DNA of 64,000 nucleotides, taken from NCBI GenBank assembly GCA_030248065.1, contig JASAMV010001737.1, positions 1-64,000 of the forward strand, written 5' to 3'. Made by a program: the position numbers and the translations under genes. Source of the DNA: Rhynchonema sp. JSB1_4. Its lineage: Eukaryota; Nematoda; Chromadorea; Monhysterida; Xyalidae. Shown in pieces: positions 47,345 through 58,742 of this stretch (its first letter is position 1; every line of letters begins with the position of its first letter). The notes beneath the pieces are model-generated. The model worked only from the letters and a program-made list of their open reading frames with translations. It searched no databases and was not told the DNA's origin.

Positions 47345-48900
47345 CGGGGGTTTTGAAGGTCGAGAAATTCGGTGGTGACATTGGTTTTTGGATCCAGTAC
47401 TTTTCGGAGCCAGAACCGGAACTGGAACCGGAACTCAGTATTTAGCCATGCAAATAAGTCGCACAATACTGGGCTGGTCATAAAGACAGTGCGTGCGGTT
47501 TATAGGTTTTCGGGGTCGAGAAATCTAATGGTGACATTGGTTTTTGAATCCGGAGCTCTTCGGAGCCATAACCGGAACTGGAACCGGAACTCAGCATTTA
47601 TCAAGCAAATAAGTCGCACAATACTGGTTTGATTATAAAGACAGTGCGTGCGGTATATAGGTTTTCGGGGTCGAGAAATCTAATGGTGACATTGGCTTTT
47701 CAATCCGAAGCTCTTCGGAGCCAGAACTGGAACTGGAACCGGAACTCAGTATTTATCAAGCAAATAAGTCGCACAATACTGGGCTGGTCATAAAGACAGT
47801 GCGTGCGGTTTATAGGTTTCCGGGGTCGAGAAATCTAATGGTGACATTGGCTTTTCAATCCGAAGCTCTTCGGAGCCAGAACTGGAACTGGAACCGGAAC
47901 TCAATATTTAGCCATGCAAATAAGTCGCACAACACTGGCCTGATCATAAAGACAGTGCGTGCGGTATATAGGTTTTCGGGGTCGAGAAATCTAATGGTGA
48001 CATCAGCTTTTGAATCCGGAGCTCTTCGGAGCCAGAACCGGAACTGGAACTCAATATTTAGCCATGCAAATAAGTCGCACAACACTGGCCTGATCATAAA
48101 GACAGTGCGTGCGGTATATAGGTTTTCGGGGTCGAGAAATCTAATGGTGACATTGGCTTTTCAATCCGAAGCTCTTCGGAGCCAGAACTGGAACTGGAAC
48201 CGGAACTCAGTATTTATCAAGCAAATAAGTCGCACAATACTGGGCTGGTCATAAAGACAGTGCGTGCGGTTTATAGGTTTCCGGGGTCGAGAAATCTAAT
48301 GGTGACATTGGCTTTTCAATCCGAAGCTCTTCGGAGCCAGAACTGGAACTGGAACCGGAACTCAATATTTAGCCATGCAAATAAGTCGCACAACACTGGC
48401 CTGATCATAAAGACAGTGCGTGCGGTATATAGGTTTTCGGGGTCGAGAAATCTAATGGTGACATCAGCTTTTGAATCCGGAGCTCTTCGGAGCCAGAACC
48501 GGAACTGGAACCGGAACTCAATATTTAGCCATGCAATTAAGTCGCACAATACTCGTCTGATCATGAAGCCAGTGGGTGCGGAACATGGGTTTTCAGGCTC
48601 GAGAAATCTAGTGGTGACATTGGTTTTTTAATCCGGAGCTCTCCGGAGCCAGAACCGAAACTGGAACCGGAACTCAGTATTTATCCATGCAAATAAGTCG
48701 CACAATACTGGCCTGATCATAACGACAGTGCGTGCGGTATATAGGTTTTCGGTGTCGAGAAACCCAACGGTGGCATTGGTTTTTAAATGTGGATCTTTTG
48801 GGAGCCAGAACCGGAACTCAGTATTGATCAATGCGAATAAATAGTGTAATAGTGATCTGATCTCCAATAATGTGTCAGCTGTTTATGTTTCTGGGGTCGG
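47345..48900. repeat. ~155-bp tandem array, ~10 copies
   Basis: Each unit carries GGGGTCGAGAAATCTAATGG, then CTCTTCGGAGCCAGAAC, a GGAACTGGAACCGGAACTCA tract and AATAAGTCGCACAATACTGG, then AGACAGTGCGTGCGGT. Copies start near 47349, 47504, 47661, 47813, 47971, 48120, 48272, 48430, 48588, 48744 and a degenerate one near 48888. Unit length varies with the number of GGAACC hexamers. Some copies read openly across units, but stops and length variation argue against coding. Confidence 0.93.
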
Positions 48901-49097
48901 TTAATCCGATCGTGACATCGCTTTTTAGCTCTAACTTGATTGAGGTTTGACACAGTAACATGAATACAGTAAAACCACCACAAGGTGAACCTCTACATAG
49001 TGAATTCCTCTGTATAGTGAACGAATTATCAGTGTGATCATATGTATTTTCCGTCCACCGAATGAGAAAATTCGCTTACTCGATATAAAACAAAAAT

Positions 49098-49730
49098 ACA
49101 AGAAGAAAAATGCCTGCTGTCGCGCGGCAAGAATCAGGATATGGTTCTCAATGCTGGTCGCATATAAAACACCTATACAAGATTGTTTACTCCCCAAAGT
49201 AAAAAGATATCAGTGGTTACGCACAGGAGCAAAAGGCGATTAAAAACATCACCGAAACAGAAGAAAAGCTTATTTGCCAAAAAATGAACAGGATTTAGAA
49301 AGAGGCATTGCATTCCTTTCGAAAAGTGAATTAATAAGCGATACGCCATCAAGGAACCATATTGCGGCCAACGCATAATCGTTTTACCCACTCTTTATGC
49401 CGTTACTAGTACGAATCGAACCTGTGACAGCTTGCCGTTGTCGCCTCATTGCGCTATCGGCCGCAATATGGTTCCCTGATGGCGTATCGCTTATTAATTC
49501 ACTTTTCGAAAGGAATGCAATGCCTCTTTCTAAATCCTGTTCATTTTTTGGCAAATAAGCTTTTCTTCTGTTTCGGTGATGTTTTTAATCGCCTTTTGCT
49601 CCTGTGCGTAACCACTGATATCTTTTTACTTTGGGGAGTAAACAATCTTGTATAGGTGTTTTATATGCGACCAGCATTGAGAACCATATCCTGATTCTTG
49701 CCGCGCGACAGCAGGCATTTTTCTTCTTGT
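49098..49730. repeat. 272-bp near-perfect inverted repeat with 89-bp spacer
   Basis: The left arm 49098-49369 and right arm 49459-49730 are reverse complements with almost no differences. The spacer (49370-49458) contains, on the minus strand, TAGCGCAATGAGGCG (A-box-like) and AGGTTCGATTCG (B-box-like), as in a tRNA-derived promoter, but no proper cloverleaf forms. It could be a foldback transposon or a pair of SINEs head to head. Confidence 0.85.
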
Positions 49731-49984
49731 AGTTAATATGAATCAATCAAAACACCAGGAAAACTAACGCTTTTTCGCGTTCTTCGCAGTCTCGTCGCGA
49801 ACAACAGCAGCAACCGTCTATCACATAATTATCATTTTTCTTTCACCAATGTCAGGTTGTCAAGTTACCTACGCTGAACCAGATTCAACGTAATCGTGCA
49901 CGCATTACACCTTCACGAATTCAATCGCCTGAAACAAATGGCATTCTTGCAAATGGCATTATTATGGTATTGCATTATTTTTGC

Positions 49985-50528
49985 CCCTTTTTGGAAAAGT
50001 CTCAATAAAAAGGATATTTTGGCGATTTTTGACCACAATGGCCTAAAAATCACTCATTTTATGCCTAAAAATGCCTATTTTAGGCCTAAATTTGCCTATT
50101 TTAAGCAAAAATTGGGGGAGCAGACGTACCCGGAGGGGGAATAGGGAGGCAGGCGTACCATGGAGGGGGAACAACAGACGTACCCGAGGGAGGACCCCTC
50201 CCCCAGGAACAACACTGGTCGGCACGGCATCGTGCACTCTGCACTACATACACTGCTGATGCCGACCACCAGGGAAGTGGATGGGGGGGATAAGAGGTAG
50301 ATGTAGGCAGTGCTAGTGTAGTTCCTGCTCCTGGTCCGGAGAGGGAACAGGCGATACTCCCCTTTTTTCGGAGGGGGAACAGATGTACCCCCAATGTAGT
50401 TCCTGGTCCGGCGGGGAAAGTAGTGTACCTTTCCATCCCACTTTTTCGAAGGGAAATTAGTGTACCTCCCCGAGGGAAGCGGGGGGGGGAAGACCCAAAT
50501 TCAGGAAAAAGTCACTTTTTGAAGTGGA
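49985..50528. repeat. R1 (reverse) and gggggaaca minisatellite block
   Basis: An R1 core in reverse at about 49985-50115 is followed by 'GGAGGGGGAACAG' and 'GTAGTTCCTGGTCCGG' units to about 50510. No gene is seen. Confidence 0.6.
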
Positions 50529-51370
50529 GAATGTTTTATGCTTGAGCTTAGGCTTAGGCTGAGGCTTATTCGTTTTTAGGTGCTGATCTTTTGGCCCCTG
50601 CTCTTTTTCACTTGCTCAATGTGGTCTTGCTCAAATGTGCTTCGCTCAGTTGCCCGTCCGCCGTGTGAAAAAATAAGAGATGCGATGGTCAATTTTTTGG
50701 ATTTGGGACGAAATTAATATGCGATTAATTTTCAGCTCAATCCTTTGCCAATTACTTCTTTCTCGCCTTCGTCTACGGCACGATCATTGCCTGCAGACGG
50801 AATGAGTCAAACTTAATTCACGTGAGTTGTTGACAAAAGATTGAATTATTTCACATTCCGTGAAGTTACAGTTTTATTCCATTTTCGCAGGTGGTGCGAA
50901 ATCGCGGCTGGAAATACCCGATTCTCGCTGTATTCGACGATGAGGCCAATTATCTGATTGTCTACGCTTATCAATTTACCAGCATCACGAGCATTGTGGT
51001 CAGTCGTCCATTCGTTTTCTTCAGGCCTTTTTTATTTTGTTCTTACAGGAAATTTAGCACATCGGCGTTGTATTGCAAATTGCAGCGTAGTACTTGCTGT
51101 TTATTTAGGAGATGGAGATGCTGCACATAGAAACGGCAGCCAACCATATGGGTTGCACAACCAAAGGTCGGTAACGCAGCTCGCTAGCTTGGGCATTACC
51201 GCATGCGCAAGCCCCGTTCGTTATGTTTATTCGTTAGGCACTGGCTTGAGAAATGAGAAATTACGATAGATAAGATTGTTTTGTCAGAAAACTTACGAAA
51301 TCATCAACTTTGTTAGGTGCTCAATAATTTCGCGATTCCGGTGGTGCTAGTTCTGTCGTGGCTGTGCATC
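50529..51370 (+). pseudogene. Inverted partial copy of the SLC35F-type gene
   Basis: About 840 bp, reverse complementary to 44262-45083. It includes intact versions of exon 3 (about 50736-50822), exon 4 (about 50891-50998, with a Val-to-Asp change in the EANY region) and the first part of exon 5, cut after the segment VLVLSWLC, where G/C-rich repeat sequence begins. It has no start exon and no downstream exons, so it is a truncated duplicate. High identity including introns indicates a recent DNA-level duplication, not retroposition. Confidence 0.9.
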
Positions 51371-52905
51371 AGAGGTCGCAATCGGGCCGGGTTTTGCCGG
51401 CCCGGCCCGAGCCCCCAAATCTCCGGCCTGGCCCGGCCCGACCCGAACCCCCAAATCTCCGGCCCGGCCCGAATTTTTGGCTCAGATTTTAACCCAATTT
51501 TTGTCATAATTTTTGCGATTTTTGAGCCTATTTTTTTGGTTGAAAATTCATTATTGTTTTCCATGAAAAGTCGTCAAATAGACAATACCAATGGTGCAGC
51601 AGGGGGTGGGGTCCCCCTAGGTACAGTAGGTTAGGTAGATTGACGCTCCATCTTGGTACAAACAGTAGGTAGGTCGCCGCCCGGCGGCTGGTACAGTAAG
51701 TTGCTATTTTTGGCTCAAAATGGTATAAAATCGGTATTTTTTCACTCCAAATAGGCGAAAAATCGCGCGCTACGTGCGAAATGAGCGTTTTAGAGTGCAT
51801 TTTCAGCAATATTTAGACTTAAAAATTTTTGTTGCCCCCCTAGCTCGGCCGATACAGTAGGTAGCAATGGTGTGGTACAGTAGGTAGGTAGATTGACGAC
51901 GCGTGTAGTTGCTGGGGGGAGGGGGTCCCCCTCGGGTACGTCTGTTCCCCCTCCATGGTACGCCTGCCCCACTGTTCCCCCTCCGGGTACGTCGGGTCTG
52001 CTCCCCGAATTTTTACCTAAAATAGGCAAATTTTGGCTTAAAAAGGCATTTTTAGGCATAAAATGAGGGATTTTTAGGTCAATGTCGTCAAAAATCGCCA
52101 AAATACCTTTTTTATTGAGATTTTTTTCCTAAAAGGGGTAGAAATGAGCCAAATTTTCGACCTCAAAAAATGATTTTTCTCCAAATTTGAGTCCTCCCCC
52201 CCCTTCCGGGTCCCTCCCCCCTTCCCCCCAGGTGGGTACGTCTGTTCCCCCTCCGAAAAAAGGGGGGTACCGCCTGTTCCCCCTCCGGAGTCCGGACCAG
52301 GAACTACACCGACGCGCCATCCTGGTACAGTTGGTAGGTAGGTCGCCGCCCCCCGGCTGATACAGTAGGTTGCTATTTTTGGCTCAAAATGGTATAAAAT
52401 CGATATTTTTCACCCCAAATAGGCGAAAAATCGCGCGATGCGCGCGAAATTAGCGTTTTAGAGCACATTTTCATCAAAATTTAGACATCCAAAATTTTGT
52501 TCCCCCCCTAGCTCGGCCGGTACAGTAGGTAGGTTGATTGCAGGCCTTTCTTGTGGTACAGTGGGTTGATTGCACGCCTGGGTAGCCACACCACTGGTAG
52601 CGGTAGGTAGGTTGTCGCCCCACATTTTTAGTGATACAGTAGGTTGCCGCCCCGCCTGGGTAGCCACACCACCACGCACTACGCACAGGCCGGGCCGGGC
52701 CGCGATTTAGGGCTTTTGGTTCGGGCCGGGCCGGGCCGGGCACCCCGCCCCGGCCCGAAGCTACTGAAGTGACTTATTTTACTGAAAAAGTAGGGATTTT
52801 TTGTCACAAATACTAAAATTTCTGACGGATTCGGCAAGAAAGCGATCAGTAGGTGGGGCCTGGCCGGAGATTTGGGGGCTCTGGTTGTTGTCAATGTTGT
52901 CCAGT
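51371..52905. repeat. G/C-tract composite repeat block
   Basis: GGCCCGG runs (51380-51480), 'GGTACAGTAGGTAGG' families with CGCGCGC blocks (51600-51870, 52320-52510), an R1 core (52075-52215), 'CCCCCTCCGGGTACGTC' units (51930-52010, 52230-52300), and a copy of the arm seen at 1-165 and 1503-1660 (about 52510-52850). No gene is seen. Confidence 0.65.
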
Positions 52906-52912
52906 AGTGTTA

Positions 52913-53775
52913 CCGTTCGTTCAAGTCAAGTCTTTATTGAGCTATTCGCAAAAGCCTGTTTGTAGGCTGGGAAATTTACAATATGATGCGTAAATGTGAG
53001 CAGGAAACGGAACGAACAAGAACAACGTGGAAGAACTACGAGAACCTACTGGGACCACGCAAAAATTAGAAAAAAATAGAAAGAGAACAAACGAACCAAA
53101 AATTGAACGGTAGCACTGGTCAACACAGGACGAGACACACGACACAGCGATGTTGATTGATAAATCGAAAGACAAGATCCGAATAAAGGTCAAAATGCGC
53201 AAATGTAGCAAATTCGGCAACAATAATAATAGCAATTGGTCTGAAATGTGGAAGAGACCAATTTTAGCAGCGATTTAGCAAAGCGTGACAACTTTTAATT
53301 GAGGGATGAAGGGAAATTGGACAAGATATAGTCCCAGATCCCGTCAGCGCAATGTGCGCGCAGCCTTTTTTTGAATTGATATGATGTTTTAGATGTGACT
53401 ACACACTCGGGAAGACTGTTCCACAAGTCGACAACTCGGTGACCCCAAAACTTCGCCAAGGCTGCACCCGGACCCCGTGGTCGACTCAGCTGTTGGCTAT
53501 GGCCTCGGACAGGACGGGAGGAAGGTGGGGTGAAGAAATCGGCCTTTGAAACCCCTGGCACCAGGCCTGATATAATTTTGTGAGTTAAGACCAGGTCATT
53601 GACGACCCGCCTGTATACCAGAGGGGTTCCAAGTTGAGGAGGGACAGGCGTTTGAGGTAAGGATGGACATGGAGACCCGGCAAATAATGGGTGAAACTGC
53701 GTTGAACCGCCTCCACGTTTCTACATTCGTTACCGTAACGCGTTCTGTTTGTCCGTGTTCGTTTGCTCATATTTA
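52913..53775 (-). mobile_element. 3' fragment of a non-LTR retrotransposon (LINE), decayed
   Basis: The minus strand encodes the end of a reverse transcriptase of the jockey/CR1-like kind: VEAVQRSFTHYLPGL and YLKRLSLLNLEPL (about 53710-53620), then after a frameshift near 53600 FWGHRVVDLWNSLPECVV and SYQFKKRL (about 53480-53350), stop at 53295. This is the standard 'R....WN.LP..VV....FK..L' tail. The 3' end at 52913-52945 carries AATAAAGACTTGACTTGA, a short-repeat tail. The 5' end is missing. Confidence 0.8.
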
Positions 53776-53872
53776 GCTCATTTTGTTAATTCTTCCTAGC
53801 CTGCCGGTAGGCTTTTGCGAAAGCGTGCATAAAACATGAAAACTTGAAACTTGAAGTTAAAATACCGTAAAA

Positions 53873-54340
53873 ACCTAAATACAGCCCCCCCGGAATAGAG
53901 CCCCCCCGTAATACAGCCCCCCCAAAAAGGGGTCAGTGAATTAATAGAGGCCCCCCCGGAATAGAGCCCCCCCCTAAGTAACATCCCCTATACAGTAGTG
54001 TATTAAGGCTTGATAGTGGTGCACAGGTACATTTATGCACGTTTGTTGTTCGTTCAGAGCACATAATAAGCCTCTTATCGACGAATAGACCCGAATAAAT
54101 GCGATTACAAGCGAAAAAACGTACCTTCAAACCCCTTTTTAGGGGTTTTTAGGGGCATTTCTGGGAACAATTTTTCAGGTTCGGGTCAGTGAATTAATAG
54201 AGCCCCCCCGGAATAGAGCCCCCCCGTAATAGAGCCCCCCCGTAATAGAGCCCCCCCCGTAATAGAGCCCCCCCAAAATGGGGTCAGTGAATTAATAGAG
54301 CCCCCCCCCCTTCTATTTAGGTTTTTAGTACGGTACGAAA
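53873..54340. mobile_element. C-tract inverted-repeat element (ATAGAGCCCCCC units)
   Basis: The ends read ACCGTAAAAACCTAAATACA and, inverted and imperfect, TCTATTTAGGTTTTTAGTAC with CGGTA beyond. Between them are many (A/T)ATAGAGCCCCCCCG(G/T)A units and two GGGGTCAGTGAATTAATAGA units. Related fragments lie at 20150-20280 and 46970-47000. Confidence 0.6.
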
Positions 54341-54938
54341 ATTGCTAATCTCTGCCAAATTTGCAGTGCGGTCCAATCGAATGGAACAATGTTGTGTTCC
54401 ATGTTACTGCATGTCCATATGTTACTGCATGGATATGCGTGGCCAGAATGGCCACGGCCCGGGTGCTCTCACTGATGACCGTTCCAGCAGTCAGACTTTA
54501 TTGCATGCAATATATTCGGCACATGAATTAATTTCAGATGCAAAATCAAGCGCATACCGTCCATAAAATCCTTTTGGCGTTTCGTCAAATTGTGATGAGA
54601 AGGATTCGCATTCGCCACTATGTTCAGTGACGGGAATTGCCCAAACCTGATCAGGCTCGTGAGAACTTCTTCAGCTTTTCTGATTTTTAACTTTAAATTT
54701 AATTTTCCTGACTAAGCAGTTGGCTTTGAGAGTTCGCATTGTTTACATTATTGTACGAAAGAAGTTTGGCAGCTCTAGTTTGGGGTGGCTTGTCTTCGAT
54801 ATGCATTGAAAGTTACTTGCTCTCGCCATCATCGCTCACAACCGAAAAAGTAAGTTTCATAAGCGCTTTTCACCGGTAAAATCATGCATACATAAACTAA
54901 GCGAGGCAGTTGCACAGTCCACATATATCATCATCTTC
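54341..54938. other. No gene recognised; upstream of the membrane/Lys-Ser family
   Basis: Probable 5' flank of the gene at 54939. No clear promoter motif was identified. Confidence 0.4.
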
Positions 54939-57501
54939 ATGTCCGATTTGATCATTAATCTGCTGTTGCGAATGGTTCTATTCGCTACCGTAACCGTGGC
55001 GCTGAGCTGGCTGGTAGGCGGCTGTGTGAAAAAGAAAAAGGTGAGCAATTGCCTCTAACGTAATGAAAAAAACCATGAAATGTATTTACTTCATTCGTGA
55101 CAATTCATTCTCCAGAAGGAGGAATTCTGAGCCAGCACTATGAATTTATCATTCAGGGTAAATCAAAAAAGCGAAAGAAGAACTCAGGGAGAACAACAGG
55201 AGACGACAAATCTGAAAAAACTGAATCTGAAAACAGTGAAAAATCAACCGATAGATCGCATGAGCACAAACCAAGAAAGTCAGCGAAAAGAACGAAGTCA
55301 AGTCATTTGAACGCTGAAGAACAAAGGAAGGCTGCTGTGGCGAGAGCCGGCCCAAATGATGTACTGGTTGACCCCGAAACTGGTTAGGCTTTCTTTGTAT
55401 AAGCCCACGGTGCCTTGGACGGTATCAGTCCACGTGATCGAAACTCAGTGGGATTAGCCGTCGTCGCATGACTTTAGTAAGAAAAGGACAAATTTCCACA
55501 TGGTTTGACTAATTTCAACCAGCGTGGAGACGGTCTGTCTGACTGATGTAGTGGCATCAGTAAATTGCTACAGAATCCCTATTTCAAGAAAATCACGCGA
55601 AAAAATGGCACACCTGATATCAATCCAAAGACAGCACATCAGGTGGTGTGACATCAACGTTCCACATGTATGTAGTTACATGCATATACAATGCCTCATG
55701 TATTACGGGAAGATAAATAACATCAGTTGGGGCATCAGATACCAAATACATGCCTCAAAAGAAACTTTTGGGGAAAACTTTCGCGATCCTTGAGAAAAAA
55801 AGACGAAAAAAACACCCCCAAAAAGGTTATTTTTGGAGGTTTTAGAGCTTTTTGTTCCCCGAAGACAGTTCAAAAAATGCTTTTCAAAACCCTTTTTTTC
55901 CAATCCTGGCCAGCTGCATTTTTATGTAATTTCACTAATATATGCAAAGAGCTAAAACACGGTTAACGTCAGGTGAGGTTATACGCGGCAGCGTTGACAT
56001 CAGAGGAGGACCAAAATCACCTGCAATGAAGTCGGGACCGGTGCCCCAACAGAACGAAACGAATGGAGGAGCCCACATCCCTCCACCAGTGGCAGCACCG
56101 GATAACAATTTCTTCAACAAAGGTAAAAAATTTTCGTGTTTTTTCTGTTTTCAAACGTCGTTTGTAATCCTTCAGGGTGAGCTTTCACAAAACAAAGTCA
56201 CGTTTGCCGTCCATTTCACCATTAAAGTTCAACGTCAGATATTTCGGGCTGACACTTGCTGATGCAGTAGACACGATTTTGTAAATGAAGGGTCAACTTC
56301 GAGGCGTTTTTGTGAATGACTGGATGCTTTTCTCTCCTAGGACGTAACACAAGCGGTTTTGAAGGGTATTTCCGAGTTTTATGAAAGAAGGCACAGAAAT
56401 AAACAGGTGATCGCAGCATTATTTAAATACCATTGGGCAGAAAATCCACAGATTCGAAATATTCGTCTAAGACGCTTGTGTTACGTCCTTAAAATACTAT
56501 TTGTTGAAAAAACCGTGCAACCATATACAACGACGCGGAGTCAAAGTTGACACTTCGTTTGGAAAATCACGTCTTGACCATCAGCTAGCGTGACGCTGAA
56601 ACGTCTAACTTTAAACTTTGACGGTAAGGTTGGCAGTGAACTTGACTTTGTCATCTGAATTCTACTCTATAACGGTGAGCGCATGTATAAAATACATTCC
56701 AAAATCCTTTGCGAACAAAAAATTGCTTGCTTCGGCTATTGCTCGAACTCAGGTCCTCCGCCTAATCGGAGCGTTTGCTCTATCAACTGAGCTACGTATA
56801 GAAGTGCTTCTCCGCGCACAGTTTTTGGTCACATGTGCAATTGTGTGTGCAGGGCCCGGACCACAGAAGCCAATTACCTTAACCTAAACCTAAAGCTTAC
56901 CCCTAACCAAAACCTTAACCTAAACCTTAACCTTAGCCTAAACCTTGACCTTAACCTTTGCGTTTTTGGTCGTCATTTTCTATTTTATGTTTGCGTTTAT
57001 GTCAAGGTTAAGGTCAAGGTTTAGGTTTAGGTTTAGGTAATTCGGCTTCTGTGGACCGGGCCCTGTTAACAACCAGCCAAGTCTGTGTGCGTGCGTATAA
57101 TACAACTCTACTCCATAATGATCATAACAATTGTATTCAAAGAAACCAAAAATGCCCCCTCCCTGACCTTGTTACAGGAGAGACACCCAGGGGGACATCG
57201 GGATTTAATGATAATGAAGCGGTTATCTTCATAGCTACTATGTGTTCCCGCAGTTTCAATTCCAGACGACGCACAAAAACAAACAGAGGAGGCGACAATG
57301 AATAAATCAGGGGGATCAAGAGAGGACAAAGGCGGTACCAAGCAGGTTGTTGACGATAACAAAGCGATCGAATCGAATGAAGAGCACAATTCGCCACCTC
57401 GGTCAAAGAAGGCACCAGTCACGCTGCCAACGGCTGCTGGGATTGAGGATATGTTTGAACATGGATTATCAGGCACATCCGATAGTGGAGAAGACCCGTG
57501 A
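54939..57501 (+). CDS. Membrane/Lys-Ser family gene A
   Basis: Four exons in phase: 54939-55040, 55157-55382, 55973-56122 and 57266-57501; 237 aa. Exon 1 is a whole membrane module: MSDLIINLLLRM, a hydrophobic helix, GGCV and KKKK. Exon 2 begins GKSKKRKKNSG and is Lys/Ser/Glu-rich (about a third charged), exon 3 is Pro/Gly-rich (GAHIPPPVAAPDN), and exon 4 is mixed-charge, ending SDSGEDP. It looks like a one-pass membrane protein with a disordered cytoplasmic tail. The upstream acceptor at about 55112 is out of phase, so I chose the one ending at 55156. Introns 2 and 3 carry a tRNA-like segment and a MITE. Paralogues follow at 58058, 61071 and probably 63245. I recognise no known family. Confidence 0.65.
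56735..56808 (-). repeat. tRNA-like sequence (pseudogene or SINE head)
   Basis: The minus strand holds TAGCTCAGTTGATAGAGCA, a perfect A box and D arm, and CTGAGTTCGAGC, a B-box-like T loop about 30 bases on. The anticodon arm is irregular (CTCCG and CGGAG around a six-base loop) and the acceptor stem does not pair, so it is probably not a functional tRNA. Confidence 0.45.
56850..57065. mobile_element. 216-bp MITE with CAGGGCCCGG ends
   Basis: The ends are inverted copies of CAGGGCCCGGACCACAGAAG. The inside is made of ACCTTAACCTAAACC units at the left and their complement at the right. CAGGG-type ends suggest a hAT-like element, though I see no 8-bp duplication. It lies in the last intron of gene A. 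Confidence 0.75.
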
Positions 57502-58057
57502 TACGACACAGTCTGCCCACTATGATGAACCTCAATCTAGTCAAGTTCTCTACATTGCACGACAGTTCGCAATCTGCCGTGTGGCTTATCAAACGTCAAA
57601 ATTTGTTCAGATCGATTCATCATAGATGGTAGATTTGTGCGACCATCAACGTAGCCATCTTTAATGTTACAATATGGCTATCTACATATATACATAGAAT
57701 TGTTTGGAATCGACTTAACGGGAAACAATATGATATCAAAATCATTGAAAACCATACTGCAGTTGTTGGTGAATGCTAAACGAATTCTTAACCCGAACCG
57801 GGTAATGTATAATACCTGACAGACTTATAATGGTGCAGTTATAATCAAATACTGATGGAAATAAAATGAAACAGAGTTCCAGGAATGTTAATACACCAAT
57901 CTATCGAAAGCTACTGTTCTCAACCGAAACTTTTCAAAATTTATTTTTTATGTTCTTCCGTGTCAACCGAAGCAACCAACGCATTCATTTTGTAACAAAG
58001 TGTTTGCTTTGACATGAAAAAAGTGCTTTTTGTTCAATTACCGTTCCCAGTATCACC
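57502..58057. other. No gene recognised
   Basis: A/T-rich spacer between family genes A and B. Confidence 0.4.
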
Positions 58058-58678
58058 ATGTTCATGTCCGAAACCATTGACGTCGACCTGCTGTTTTGTG
58101 CTATCATTTTGCTGACCGTGATTTATTCAACGTTGACTCTGATCACCATGGGATGCTCAAAAGTGGTTAGTTTGATTTTAAAATGGCTAACTTAACAGTC
58201 ACCATGCTCTTTTAAATTACAGTGCAAGAGAAAGCAAAACCGAATTAAAAAGTCGGATGACAAGAAAAAGGTTCACTTATACAAAAAATTTGGTTTTCGG
58301 TATATCAAACTGTTCTATCGCCACATTTCTTCATCAGGACGAGAAAGACAAGGAAACGCCAAAAAAGAAAGCCAAAGAAACGCAACAACCGGCGTCTTCG
58401 AAAGTGACGGAAGAAGGATCGGTAGCCAAAGAGGTCGAAAGCCCGCCTGCGGGATCTGATATTAAGGTGATCGAAACAAAGTCAGGAAAAGGTATGCTGA
58501 ACTTTTTTCAAATTATTGTTGAGATGGTTTAACTCAGCTTCAACATTGTTCAGATGCGTACAAATGGCCAAAATCCGAACTGGGCGGCAAGGAAGACGCA
58601 GACAAATCGCAGAACAAGAAAAAATCGAAAGGAGAGGGCAATAAAGGTTCAGAAACTGGCTGCGCTTTAATTTGTTGA
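58058..58678 (+). CDS. Membrane/Lys-Ser family gene B
   Basis: Four exons in phase: 58058-58165, 58223-58270, 58338-58491 and 58554-58678; 144 aa. Exon 1 has MFMSETIDVD, a hydrophobic helix (LLFCAIILLTVIYSTLTLI) and GCSKV, the same layout as genes A and C. The following exons are Lys/Glu/Ser-rich (CKRKQNRIKKSDDKKK; DEKDKETPKKKAKE). The end is Gly-Cys-Ala-Leu-Ile-Cys-stop, close to a CaaX motif but with one extra residue. Exon 4 also contains a possible donor (AATAAAG/GTTCAG) in phase 1, which would let transcripts skip this stop and join the exons from 59121. AATAAA lies 6 bases after the stop. Confidence 0.65.
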
Positions 58679-58684
58679 AAAAGA

Positions 58685-58690
58685 AATAAA
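58685..58690 (+). terminator. Polyadenylation signal after gene B
   Basis: AATAAA directly after the stop of the short form of gene B. Confidence 0.6.
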
Positions 58691-58742
58691 CTTGAAAGAA
58701 GCGCGTGCGAAACTACATGTACATACTACATATACTGTGCCT

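Noticed and set aside
47799..48631. Frames of 120-150 codons in the 155-bp array
   Set aside because: Periodic with the array and broken by length variation and stops; no start context or homology.
49370..49458. Functional tRNA gene in the inverted-repeat spacer
   Set aside because: A- and B-box-like motifs are present but the T stem and acceptor stem do not pair.
57051..57305. Extra exon GETPRGTSG in gene A
   Set aside because: The acceptor fits in phase 1 but no in-phase donor follows before the better exon at 57266.
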